Assembly: GCA_000442125.1 (NCBI GenBank)
Contig: KE546971.1
Location: 622,583-686,582 of the forward strand
Source: Opeltia flavorubescens
Lineage: Eukaryota; Ascomycota; Lecanoromycetes; Teloschistales; Teloschistaceae
Reading direction: 5' to 3'
DNA: 64,000 nucleotides
Below the pieces are notes generated by a model. That model was not told where the DNA came from and did no database searches. It was given only the letters and a program-made list of their open reading frames with translations. Positions within the stretch are counted from its first letter, which is position 1. Each line of letters starts with the position of its first letter. This document shows positions 45,022-55,370 of the stretch, in pieces. The translations under genes were made by a program, and so were the position numbers.

Positions 45022-45777
45022 TTACCACCTTCGCCAATCGAATCCCAGCCCCATCAAAACCACCCTCAGCAACTCTGTCATCACGACCATTTTCATCCAA
45101 ATGATGAAAACCCTCCCCGTCTCCCTCCAAAACCCACCCATCCCCTCCCTCTCCCTCAAATCCCGAGAAACCTCCTCATACCTCCCCTTCAGCTCCAGAA
45201 ACAAGTCATGAGCTCTCTTCCCCCCAGCCTCATTCGCTTCCTTATACTCCTCATACTCAGCGCGCACCTCCCGAAGTTCCGTCTCCAACCACGCGACCAG
45301 CGTATCGCTCGCCTCCTTCTGCTCTTCTAGAGTAGCGATCCTTGCTTCCCTCGCTTTCAAAATTTTCTCCTGTGTTGTGAGGAGCTTTTCTTGCGTTGCT
45401 ATCATCATGTTTGCTTTCTCGAGGGAGAGGAATTTGGGGATTGGTGGTGTTCGTGGGGGGAGGGGTGGTTCTGTATCACTGTTGCTGTTATTTGATGGGT
45501 TTGAACTTGGTTGCTTTTGCTGAGGCGTTGAGGTATGGGGTAGAGATACAGGCTTTTCGCTAATTTGGGGCTGCGAGGTAGGTTCATTCCGTTCCGTTGC
45601 TGTCTGGGAGGTTTGTGCTTTGATCCTTTTGGTGGGCTTCCGGGTGAGAGCCGTGTAGATGTATGGTCTGGGATCTGCGCAGGGCGACAAGTGATTTGGA
45701 TTTGTGGCTGAATGTGCTGATTCTTGTTTTGGCATCGTGCTTGGACGGGGAAGTAGTGCTTTGAAGAATGGGTCCAT
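45022..45777 (-). CDS. Coiled-coil protein with C-terminal membrane segment, unknown function
   Basis: A single exon of 251 aa starting MDPFFKALLPRPSTMP. Residues 1-115 are disordered, Ser/Thr/Pro-rich with a PPLPPRTPPIP stretch. Residues 118-210 form a strong coiled coil (MMIATQEKLLTTQEKILKAR and on). The C-terminus has a hydrophobic segment (VFIIWMKMVVMTELLRVVLM) close to the end, so it could be a tail-anchored protein. Codon use is strongly C-biased in the 3' half, which supports coding. No family recognised. Confidence 0.62.
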   Translation of the reverse strand: MDPFFKALLPRPSTMPKQESAHSATNPNHLSPCADPRPYIYTALTRKPTKRIKAQTSQTATERNEPTSQPQISEKPVSLPHTSTPQQKQPSSNPSNNSNSDTEPPLPPRTPPIPKFLSLEKANMMIATQEKLLTTQEKILKAREARIATLEEQKEASDTLVAWLETELREVRAEYEEYKEANEAGGKRAHDLFLELKGRYEEVSRDLREREGMGGFWRETGRVFIIWMKMVVMTELLRVVLMGLGFDWRRW

Positions 45778-46362
45778 TCTTCGGTTTGCTGAAGCAGTTC
45801 TTTGAAGGTCTTGGGAATGCTTGAGGGATCTTCATAACGAGAAGAGGATTTTGGAGAGGGAAGAGAGAGGAATACTGTGTGTCGTACTTAATTTGCTATG
45901 ATTTGTGCGTTTGTGATGAGGGCCATTAATGGGAGATGAGACATAATTTAAGGTCTGTTGATATATTTCTGTCGTAGTTAAATTCTGACCTCCAACAGCT
46001 TAATGGTTTCTTTATGTTTGTCATCTTCTTGATCAATTTCAAGGTATGAAAATAAGCCGATAGTAACGGCCTCATATTGCGAAATCCCATGACTACTTAC
46101 TGGTGAAGAAAGTTATCTTCGCCTCCCTCCTGACAATTACTGAAGTTAGTTTTTTCTTGCTAGCAGGTCGATACCTGGTTATGAGAAGGCATTGAATAAA
46201 TCATAGCTCAAGTGAAAGCCAATGTCTACTTTACTGATTAAGCTCATTGAGAGGTTTCTCCATTGACTGCATCGCTGTCGAAGCCTCGGTTGGAAAACCA
46301 CTTTCGTTGCTAGTCGATATTGAGTCGAACGTGTCTCCGTTGTCTTCATGTCTAATTACCTT
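45778..46362. other. Intergenic region, AT-rich
   Basis: 585 bp between two minus-strand genes. No gene, RNA or repeat recognised. Confidence 0.45.
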
Positions 46363-47721
46363 TCATTGGGTGTCATTACCAAAGACATCGTCAAGTTCGC
46401 TCTCAGAATCTACATCATGCTCGGCTTCCGATGGCTCCGGGGATGTTCCATAGTCAGACATGTGAGAAGCATGGTCACTGCCAGAATATGTACCGTTGTC
46501 AATCGAAGCAGCCTCCTCGTTCCCAGAGTCTTCATATCCAAAGGTTGGATAACAGTTTTTGGTTGTGTCTGCGTCTCCGTTGATGATTGGATCTTCACTG
46601 GGGTTGACATCCTCGGTCACGTCTGGTGGCCAGCAGGGGTTTTTGAAGTTTTGGTTAACACGCTGTTCGGGAACTAGCTGCTTATCTTTTATTGGTCGAG
46701 TGACGTGATCTGACGATCTGATGTTGTGAAACAGTGATCAGTACTTTGCTGGTTGGCTAGACGTTCATGTTTTGTCGGTATACTTGTGTTCTTCGATTGC
46801 AACGCGTCCGCTTTAGTATCCTGTAGCTCTTTGACTAGCTGTGCACTGGAAATTTTCGACTGCAACATCTTTGCTTCCATCTCATGCGAAGATTCTTTGA
46901 CCAATGAATTGACCATTTTCAAAGCACTTACGTAGCTTGCGTTTGCTCGGCATCCTCTTGCTGCCATTCACCCCTGATATAGGCATCTACTTCTTTGCAC
47001 GGCTTCTTCAGAAGTTCGACAACACACATGCCTGCATCGAGGGCTAACCACTCTTTGCTTGAAGTAGGAAATTCGGTATTCCCAACGATCGAAATTGCGG
47101 CTTTGACTGTCCGAGCACGCTCTGCCATCAACACAGTAACTTTGTGACCGAGCCAGACCATGTTCTGCCAAAGATCCGACCGCCCTTTACCGTCATGTCC
47201 ATCATTGACGGACCAGATTGTAGGCTTCTGGCTACGAATAGCTGTAATGTTGANATCTGGTACACCCCTGAAACCCTCCACCTCTTTCACCACATTTTAT
47301 CAAAGCTAACAGGTGGAGTGTTGCAAGTGCCTGATCTCTACGAAACAAGTTGAGATAACAGAACTCCCACCGCTATCTGTCTTCGTAAATGTTCAGGTCT
47401 CTAATAACGCTTTCCTCCGTTCTCCCACGTTATACGAAATCCTACTGAGCACACGCATTGCATTTTCCTAAGTGTGAAGTACCTTCTTCCGTCTTTTGTG
47501 AATTCTCCATATGGATTAAAAGATGCAACTCCATTACAGTAGGGAGGGTGGTGCGGAAAATCTCTTAGGATCACGGTCCAGGGAGTTATTTCTTCGGAAT
47601 TGGCGTGCAGGCTCGAATAACGTTGTTTTCTGACCGGCTTTCTTGCTCTATTTTCGTAAATCTGTCTGTTATTGGCGATGTCTGCACTCAAAAGCCCTGG
47701 ATTAATGATGATGCATGGCAT
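46363..47721 (-). CDS. Predicted four-exon orphan protein, unknown function
   Basis: I assembled this model from splice signals. Exons (minus strand): 47721-47483, 47267-46932, 46845-46784 and 46709-46363; 327 aa. Every junction keeps phase. Splice sites are GTACTT..TTTCAG, GTAAGT..TTCCAG and GTATAC..GTCAG, the last with a CTGAT branch. A second in-phase donor at 47428 would lengthen exon 1 by 18 codons. The protein has a basic N-terminal part, a middle block (NMVWLGHKVTVLMAERARTV, then WLALDAGMCVVELLKKPCK) that looks folded and helical, and an acidic Ser/Asp tail (SEAEHDVDSESELDDVF). No family recognised. One N at 47254 lies near the start of exon 2. It could also be a degraded gene. Confidence 0.42.
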
Positions 47722-48410
47722 CAAGCATTCACATCATCTTTCCTCGCAAGATCCCAAGGGTCCTGTTCACATTATAACCAAACTCCAAATCAAGCTGGAG
47801 CGACCCTGGGTTTGACTCCAAAGTAGCTAATTCGTTGACTGTTTCGAGCAACATCTCTCTTACACGTCCAACATGCTTACCAGCGATAGCATAAGGATCT
47901 CGACAGGGTATCGTTATTCAGTCAGAAATTCTCTGCGCTGGAATCATTGAATCTGGTTTGCTGACTGCTAAATTTGCGATCTGAATGAGTAGGGTGAGGC
48001 CAATGCTGGATGATTGTAAAGTTCTAAACGCCACATCGTCTCCACGACTGATCCATTCAGTGAACGAATTGACTAACCATCACCTCGGCGCAGCTTTTCC
48101 AGCTGCTGGAGTAATTGGACTCGGGCTCGTTGCTATGAATACATCGTAAGGCGTCTAAATCATTTCCTAAAAAGCAATACCCAGTATTAGAAGGTGTGGT
48201 AAAAAATACGCTGAAAAAATGTAAAATCTATTGTCTGGCCTGTGAATGCTTCGGTTATTCGTGTCATGCGACCAGGAGGGCTTGAAATTGCCTGTCTGAT
48301 CGTGCAATATATCTCAATGATGGCAGTATATCACATTGCTTCAACCAGAACTCCTTATCTAGCCCAAGACTCCTTATTTGGCAATGATGAGGTGTAAATC
48401 GAGCCGAATA
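47722..48410. other. Intergenic region between the orphan gene and the TLC gene
   Basis: 0.69 kb, both flanking genes on the minus strand. A short tandem-like pair, ACTCCTTAT(C/T)T, lies near 48350-48380. Nothing else seen. Confidence 0.4.
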
Positions 48411-49323
48411 TTACTTCTCTTTCCTTCCTTGCTCTTTGTTCGACTTATCAAATCGTTTCGTAACTGCTTGGACCATCTTACTGAACCAGTAGAAGTTCAA
48501 ACAACTCAACGCAGTCGTACTTGCTAGGTACGCCAAAGCAAGCCAAGATGGAACAGGTAGCTCTCCAGGGCTATTGATAGCTTTCCATAGATCCTGGTAC
48601 ATGTTGTAATTTTGATATGTTCCCCAGACCAGTCGACTGCCGCCGAAGGTAGTGAGGAGGGCAATGCCATTGACGAGCTGGATTGTGCTACCGGTCATGC
48701 CAACTTTGTCCAACCACCAGTGGATATTCAAGAATGGGGTTGAAAGCTCGTAGAGAATGAGATTAACTCCGTAGTAATTGACGAAGGGCCGCTATAAGAT
48801 ATCAGTCATTGTCTATAGCCATTGAACATCTCAAACCACATACAAATCCCATCATAGACACGGCAAGGGCGCAAGCAGCATGGAACAGCGCACCCCAACC
48901 ATGTACATCCACGTCTTCGATGCTAGCCAGAAGATCCCATGCAAAATATCCAGCAGCGAACCCCTGTACCATACCGCCAGCACCTGTGTATCCCCATACT
49001 CTTTCCTTCCAGCCCATGGAGCTCCTCTCTCTGTCGGCAAAGATCACCCACAGCGCCAACGCGTTGATAAAGCAGGATTGGGCCATCGACACAAAGTGGA
49101 CATTCCAATTGATCTTCGTTTTGCGCGAGAGCTGAGGATAAGTCTGGGGAGCAAGTCGGGCCGAGACATAAGGGGAAACGACACGGTTGATGAATTCATA
49201 GAAGCAAAAGGCTGGTAATATCTCATGGGCGTGAGATGGAAGGGTCTTGAGGGCGAGTGATCCCGCAATGGGTTCAGTAGCTCTGACGAGAAAGTTTGGC
49301 GGGGGAAAAAAGGGATCGCGCAT
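48411..49323 (-). CDS. TLC-domain (TRAM/LAG1/CLN8) membrane protein
   Basis: Exons (minus strand) 49323-48844 and 48791-48411; 52-nt intron GTATGT..TTATAG, phase 0; 286 aa. The start is MRDPFFPPPNFLVRATEPIA. The TLC domain runs over most of the length with six to seven hydrophobic helices: LPAFCFYEFINRVVSPYVS, KINWNVHFVSMAQSCFI, GYFAWDLLASIEDVDVHG with the GALFHAACALAV helix, and then after the intron RPFVNYYGVNLILYELSTPF. This is the TMEM56-like subgroup rather than ceramide synthase, because the Lag1 HH motif is absent. Likely an ER or Golgi protein involved in lipid handling; the substrate is unknown. Confidence 0.87.
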
Positions 49324-49602
49324 TCTTTGATGTTAATGATGCTGTCCAAATGGTACTCTAATCTATCGTCATAGAAAGTCACCATCTGCATAGGGCTAGC
49401 CCTATCAGCTATTTCTTTCTTCCCCTTTCTGTCTGAACACGGGAATAATAATGTCAAGTTTCCAACAGCCACCAATGCCCCGATACCTAAGAAGCGCTCA
49501 AAGTGCTATAATTCCGGATAATCCTTTAAGAAGAGGTACTGAATTGGTAGCCAAGGTCATATCTTTTCTGAATATCAATTATGTCGGTTAGAGCATAACT
49601 AT

Positions 49603-51129
49603 TTACCACCTTCCAGGCTTGTAGTACGGACCATCTCTTCTAGTTCGTTTGATTGTATCTGGAGACGTAGCAACTACTCCTGTATCGTAATGGGCATAGG
49701 AGCACTGGGCAGCAGTTTTGGCGCAATGTCCATTCTTCCAGAAGTAGCAGGTCAAGTGATTAACCTTGGGCCATCGTTCCTTATCCACATCCAACATCTT
49801 GCGCTTAACAGGACGTGGTGATATAGAGGTCTTTATCTGAACAGATGTAGAGCTTGAGGATCCAGGCTGGCCTTTGGGCCTTGAGACCGACTTATCCTGA
49901 TCTTTGCTGCTTGATCGGTCCGGATTCCCTGCGGTAGATCTCTGATCCCGGCTATCGGGCTTATGGTATGGATCATGACCTTGCTCAGTAGTCGTGAGGC
50001 GCTTTGTGCCCACTGATTCTGCCTTAGGATACATTTGTGGGACAACCCTTGAATCTTGAGCGGTTCCTACTGCCCTCAATTGCTGAGCGGACTGTATTCT
50101 CTCTACTGCAGATCTTGTATTTTGGACATCACCCATGCCCTCTCTTTCAAAATCATCAATAATAACAGGTGTCCTCGGTTTAACGGGGCCCGTGGGCTCT
50201 GGGGAATGTGAGTCATTGGTAACGGATGCTGGTTGCGCCTTGATCGCTGACGACAGCTTGAAATGGTGACGAAGCTCAAGGACCTTGCGTTCGTGCTCTA
50301 ATTCCAGAGCCAATGCCTGCTTTCTACGCGTCATATCCGCTTCATGCTTTGCTTGAGCGATCGCCGCTTCTTCCTGGAGTATGGCAATCTTGGAGGAGGC
50401 GATTGGGAATTTTTCTGTTTGGGTACTTGCGTTGACGTAGAGACATATATTGCCTATCATACGGACGTTAGTACGTGAATCAGATATAAAGGATAAGGAT
50501 TTCCACGACTTTCCTGCTAAATTAAGTTCCTTTGCTGGCTGAGCTTCTTGCAGTTGATGACGAGCTTGTTCGGTCTCTGGCTCGAGGCGCTGGTGTGAGC
50601 TATATGCTGGCATGGTTCTCGCCTCCGGCTTGGAGGAAGATTCACTTTCTGTTACTGCCTTTCGTTGACGTTTGATGATACTGTCATTTGTCGAGTCTTG
50701 TACTGGGGATTGTGCTGGACGTTTGAGGGTGTTGCTTGATACGGCCACAGCAGTCGATATATCACCATTGATGTGACGATCACCATTTCGATCGTAAGGT
50801 GTGAGGTATCGGTGATCTGTGCTAACTTTTCGATGCATCATACCCGGAGCATTAAAAAGCCGACCATTATCAAGCTCGATCTGATCTAGAAAGGAGGTGA
50901 CCGGCGACAGAGGTCGTCTATCATCATGCTGATTTTCACGTCCCTTAGAAGTTATGACCGGTCGAAGAGAACTAAGCCCTGATAGAGGGATGTAATCAAT
51001 AGACATTACATTCGAAGTATTGCCGAGATGATAGGTTTTGTGTTCCCTTCGATGATCTTCCTGTGCCGGCCATTTGTTCTCATTACCTCTATCGGACCAG
51101 CGAGATCGAGCATCCTCATATAAACCCAT
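49603..51129 (-). CDS. CCCH zinc-finger protein with coiled coil
   Basis: A single exon of 508 aa from MGLYEDARSRWSDRG. Most is disordered and rich in charged and Ser residues. A short coiled coil sits at about residues 245-295 (ILQEEAAIAQAKHEADMT and on). Close to the end is one CCCH finger: CYFWKNGHCAKTAAQCSYAH (C-x7-C-x6-C-x3-H), followed by TGVVATSPDTIKR. The finger plus the downstream VATSP segment is shared by fungal proteins annotated only as C3H1-type; such fingers usually bind RNA. A TACTAAC sequence inside the frame (near residue 220) hints at an intron, but no in-phase donor/acceptor pair fits, so I kept the open frame. Confidence 0.75.
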   Translation of the reverse strand: MGLYEDARSRWSDRGNENKWPAQEDHRREHKTYHLGNTSNVMSIDYIPLSGLSSLRPVITSKGRENQHDDRRPLSPVTSFLDQIELDNGRLFNAPGMMHRKVSTDHRYLTPYDRNGDRHINGDISTAVAVSSNTLKRPAQSPVQDSTNDSIIKRQRKAVTESESSSKPEARTMPAYSSHQRLEPETEQARHQLQEAQPAKELNLAGKSWKSLSFISDSRTNVRMIGNICLYVNASTQTEKFPIASSKIAILQEEAAIAQAKHEADMTRRKQALALELEHERKVLELRHHFKLSSAIKAQPASVTNDSHSPEPTGPVKPRTPVIIDDFEREGMGDVQNTRSAVERIQSAQQLRAVGTAQDSRVVPQMYPKAESVGTKRLTTTEQGHDPYHKPDSRDQRSTAGNPDRSSSKDQDKSVSRPKGQPGSSSSTSVQIKTSISPRPVKRKMLDVDKERWPKVNHLTCYFWKNGHCAKTAAQCSYAHYDTGVVATSPDTIKRTRRDGPYYKPGRW

Positions 51130-52450
51130 GCTGTCAATTCAGGCCTTGAGTTACGTGAGTGGCCCCCACTATTACGTGCGTGGATTAGCAGTGGGATGGA
51201 GAGTCTAGCTTTCGGATGATCGGGAAGGGTGACGATGGATATTTACCAGCTATTGACCAGTAATGGCTAAGCCCACGGGGTGAGATGATAGATACTTTTA
51301 ATCTTGTCAAAAGCATCAAGGACACCTTCACGTAATTTATTCTTGACTTAGTAAGCTCAAATCTTGTTTTCGAAATATGTAAGTGATACAATGATGTATA
51401 CGGGATGTGATGAAAACCCCACAAAAAGTGGTTGAGCATGAACGAAAGAGACCAACAATGATTTACCTCCTTAAATCGACCTATCGACATTAATCCAGAT
51501 CTAGATAATTACCCGGTTCAGTGGCCTGCTCCAATAGTTCGAATATCCTCCAACCACGAATATTTATATTACGGTTCCACTGGGCATCAGAAATTGATCC
51601 ATCCGGCTATGCGAGTTACAAAATTTCGCAACTCATCTTAAGATATCCGTACAGCCATAGCTGTCTTTAGTCCTTGAATCGCGCTCACATACCCCTAGAC
51701 TCTGCGTTCTTAATATGGAAGGCGAAGCTCTGAAGACAAAGCGACCGTTTGCTGTCATTCAGTAGGCGTCAAGCATTTTGGGAAAGGCAAGCTGTTTGAA
51801 ATTTTCATGCTGAGAAAGCTAGCGATTGTCAGGGAAAGTTACTAACGCGACGTTCACTCAGTGAATGGTAACTTCTGAATCTGGTAATATTGTCGTCTGG
51901 CAGAATTTGCTCTGCCATGCTTTGGTGTAATAGAATATGTTCAGGACTTTGAGGTTGGAGACCAATACAAACCCACCTGCTCTATCAGTAATGTAAACAC
52001 CATTGGCTACTCTTTGTTCCGAGCTGAGAACCTAGCATCAATAATAGTTGCGAGCTACTTACCATAATCATGTTCCGAGAATACGAGGCTATAGTCGAGT
52101 AAACAAAGAATCCACCAATAGGAACGCGCCAGAAAACGATGGTATATTGGAAATGACGTCGTTTTGCTTACACTGTGTGGTCAAGCTTCCGGATCGTCCC
52201 ATGGTTACCGTCAGCTGAGCTGAGCAATACGAAGGAAATCCCCACATGGAAACGGCTTTTTATGGCCAAGCTGATGCATGATGTTGATGAGCTACTGCAA
52301 GCCTTATTCCTATTCGGATGAATAAGTATGTATAAATTGATGGAGGCTGCTGTTGCCCATTCACTTCATCCTACCCATCCATCTCTTGATTTTCCCTGCA
52401 GCTATTCAATCCTTAAACTTAAAAAGTCTAGAAACACACTGTCCCTAACC
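51130..52450. other. Intergenic region upstream of the 14-Cys secreted protein
   Basis: 1.3 kb with divergent flanking genes. A TATA box lies at 52331-52336. No other gene, tRNA or repeat recognised. Confidence 0.45.
52331..52336 (+). promoter_or_regulatory. TATA box of the secreted-protein gene
   Basis: TATAAA lies in GTATGTATAAATTGATG, 115 bp before the ATG at 52451. TATA boxes are common in regulated fungal secreted-protein genes. Confidence 0.45.
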
Positions 52451-52982
52451 ATGCATTTCATATCCACACTTACAGCCATTGCTGGCTTGACGACAGTAGC
52501 ATTAGGCAGCTGCAATCATGACAACTGTTTCAGAGCCATCAAGCAGTACGAGACGACTTCGACCGCCTTCTGCAAGAGTTACCTTGCCACTCCGTAAGCT
52601 TCATGCTAGGAGGTAACATTGAATGACCACTGACAGCCCGCCAGTACCAAACAAGCTCCAACCCCATTTGCAACTTGCGGTCCCTCGGTAGCGACTTCCT
52701 CGCCCACCAGAATCACGTGGTGATGGCTGACTTGTTCTCTAGCGGATATCCAGCGCATGTAGCTGCTTGACCTCCACCAGCACCACCACTACTCCCACAT
52801 CCACCTTTATCACCTCGACTTGCACTCGTAGCAGTGCCAGCGCCTGTCCGACAGCTTTCGACCCATGCTGCCAATATACCTGTGCCGAGGCTCAAGTCCC
52901 GTTTTTGTTGTGCTCTCCATCGGATACTTCGGGCCAATTCGAGGTTTGCAGCAAGTGTCCTTCCCCAACGCCTACTCCTTGA
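52451..52982 (+). CDS. Secreted Thr-rich protein with 14 cysteines, unknown function
   Basis: Exons 52451-52593, 52645-52687 and 52743-52982; introns of 51 and 55 nt; 141 aa. Residues 1-19 are a signal peptide (MHFISTLTAIAGLTTVALG). A first Cys block follows (SCNHDNCFRAI, then AFCKSY), with TCGPSRISSACSCL joined across intron 2, a phase-0 junction that restores a motif common in fungal secreted proteins. A Thr/Ser-rich spacer, likely O-glycosylated, leads to a second Cys block (ACPTAFDPCCQYTC, then LLCSPSD and EVCSKCPSP). There are 14 Cys in total, an even number consistent with disulphides. The role is unknown; it may be a wall-associated or host-facing protein. Confidence 0.72.
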
Positions 52983-53286
52983 AAACTCAGTAGCCATATC
53001 AGGCGTAAGAGCCACAATTGGTAAAAGGAGAAGCCCGGATCTGGAAGTTGAAAGTATTGGAGCAATCTGACACATCGTGAATATTATTGTAGTGGTAGAG
53101 GAAAAAATGGGACAGTGAGCTCATCACCAATATTCAATCATTGATGACTTTGGGTGTAGAATTACAGCCATGCTTGTGACTGATATATGAGAAGAAATGA
53201 GCTCATAACCATGGATGTACGAACAAGCCATTGCAAGCTGTACATGAAGGCATTGTCGTCCATCTGAAGGGTTTTGCGGTTCAGTG
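52983..53286. other. Convergent 3' UTR region
   Basis: 304 bp between the secreted-protein gene and BNA4. Nothing recognised. Confidence 0.5.
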
Positions 53287-55114
53287 TCATCGATGTAGTC
53301 TCTTGAAGCTTGCAAAGGCCACAATTCCGGTGATACCGAAAAACCCTAGGCCGATGCCTGAGAGTATAATTCTCCCCTGCCCTGCCACTGCCTTCTCCAA
53401 TTCGCTGTACCTTTGGTTTTCAAAACTAACTCTGCTATATTGCGTGCTCCATCCGAGGCTTGGAAAGTATATATTTATTGACTCTTCTAGCCATTTCCTC
53501 ATCCTATAAATGGGGGACTTGACGCCCGAGCGCATTTCTTCGTAGTTACGTAAGGCCAAATCATTGATTGCTGCGGCGTCGGGAGTGCGTTGAGACGTAT
53601 ATTCATTGAGAGCACCCGCTCTTCTTTCCTTGCGGGTATTGGCCATATTTGGAGACTCGGCGTAAACGCCATGGGAATCCAAGAAATCAAAGAGAACCCT
53701 AACATCTTCGAGGCCGGCATTCATACCTTGGCCATAGAACGGGACCATCGCATGAGCAGCGTCTCCAACGATGACCATGCTAGATTTGTAATGATAGGGC
53801 GTACATTTTATAGAAATCAATGGAAGATGAGGATTTTCTGTGAATTGCTTTTGCAATTCTTCTGGAGAGATTAATTCAGGGCAGACCCCCGGAAAGTTCC
53901 TGGAGAAAGAGGAAAGAATTTCGGCTGGTGGAGAAGCCGCTAAAGATATAAAGTAAGAATCAGGAGCGAATAGAGTGCAGGTGAAAGATCCATCGAGTGA
54001 TGGAATGGCAATAAACATGTGGGAACCACCCGGCCAGATATGTAAATGATTTGGAGAAATTGCAAAGGATCCATCAGGCGATCTCGGTTCTATATGGAAT
54101 TCGCACCACAGGGTATCAATGTACTCTTGCTGGTAAGTTAGCCTGGCAAATTTCATCATATGGTATCTCGCAGCTGAATGTGCGCCATCAGCACCAATCA
54201 AGAAATCGAAGCCAACGGCGATCTCTTTCGGCCGGTCGGGCTCCGAGTTGACCGTTACGTCCTCGGTAGGATTCTGAGCATGGTCAGTTTTGGCAACCTT
54301 TTGTTGCTCGAACCAGGCAATATTTCTGTTAAAGTCGGCTCCGGTGAGTTTGTGGCTGAAATTTAGCTTAACATTTGGCATATGTTCCAAATGGTCGAGG
54401 AGCTGCTTGTTAAGTCGTGCTCGGTCTACAGCTCGTATATACTGTGTATCGTTAGTTGAGTCCTATCAGTGAACAGAGGCAGATCATAGCATACTCTGCC
54501 TCGAGCATCGTATGACTGAGACTCTTCATACAGAGTGCCACCGGTTTCACGACCATGGATCATTCGTCCATGCATGGGAATAGTTTCAGAAAGAACCGCG
54601 TCAAGGAGGCCCTCGCAATTGGCGAGTTTCATGGAATTGATCCCACGCTCTGAGAGGGCCAGGTTGATCGATTTGGTAAAATTCAAGGGTGTTGTGGAAG
54701 GATCGCGGAGATCTACTCAGGATAAATCGTAAGCCTTCGGCGATCGGCAGCATACACATCAGACAAAAGACTGATGGTACCGATAAACCTAACGTTCAAC
54801 GAAAATAAAGCAATGCTACTATGTCGGAGTTGGGAGTCAGTGAAGCAGAATGTTCCGGCTCCCCTGGTTGATTCAGAAAATAAAGAAGAGATAATAGCTA
54901 TGACATTTGGAAAGGGAGAAGTGACAGAAACTCAAAACGAAATGGTAAAAGAGAGAGAATTTTAGATATATATAAATTTGCTTAGATCCTTACCAGCCCT
55001 AAGCTCGTAAACCTCGACAATATCGCCCCTGTTAGCAGCATAGAGGGCTGCAAGGGCACCGACTGGACCAGCACCTATGACGATTACCTTCTCTTTGCCA
55101 TTGGGGTTTGCCAT
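53287..55114 (-). CDS. BNA4: Kynurenine 3-monooxygenase
   Basis: Exons (minus strand) 55114-54994, 54712-54495 and 54441-53287; 497 aa. The first intron is 281 nt (GTAAGG..GAGTAG), long for this window; the second is 53 nt. It shows [20 protein letters not shown] (FAD-binding GxGxxG), [14 protein letters not shown] (the KMO-type substrate-side segment), [16 protein letters not shown], and the second FAD motif [20 protein letters not shown]. The C-terminus has a hydrophobic anchor ([19 protein letters not shown]). Reaction: NADPH- and O2-dependent hydroxylation of L-kynurenine to 3-hydroxykynurenine in de novo NAD synthesis, at the outer mitochondrial membrane. The anchor agrees with that site. 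Confidence 0.93.
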
Positions 55115-55370
55115 GTTGTGTGAGAAGCGTGATCAGATAGAAGGAAATTTTCATTGGATGACGACAAGAGATGTAACCCTAATATAAGCTGCTTGCTAGG
55201 CGCTCTAAACCCGCTCGAATGTTTCAGATGCCGCCGGTGCCGCAATCGATAGTAGTAGCTCCTGATGCAAGCTCCGGAGTAGATTCCTAATCCATGCTCA
55301 CACCTCCCCTACTCTTCCCTCTGAGTTCAGCATCTGCTCCTTCTCTAGTAGTTGCTGCACCAAAATTACC

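Noticed and set aside
46693-46930. Unspliced minus-strand frame beginning with a coiled-coil-like stretch (VSALKMVNSLVKESSHEM)
   Set aside because: It begins exactly at a GTAAGT donor in another phase; treating it as an intron gives a consistent four-exon model.
50450-50510. TACTAAC branch-like sequence inside the CCCH zinc-finger gene
   Set aside because: No GT/AG pair around it keeps the frame, so I left the single exon intact.
54774-54965. Plus-strand frame inside the 281-nt first intron of BNA4
   Set aside because: 63 codons with no motif; the intron is explained by clean GTAAGG..TAG ends and restored kynurenine monooxygenase sequence.
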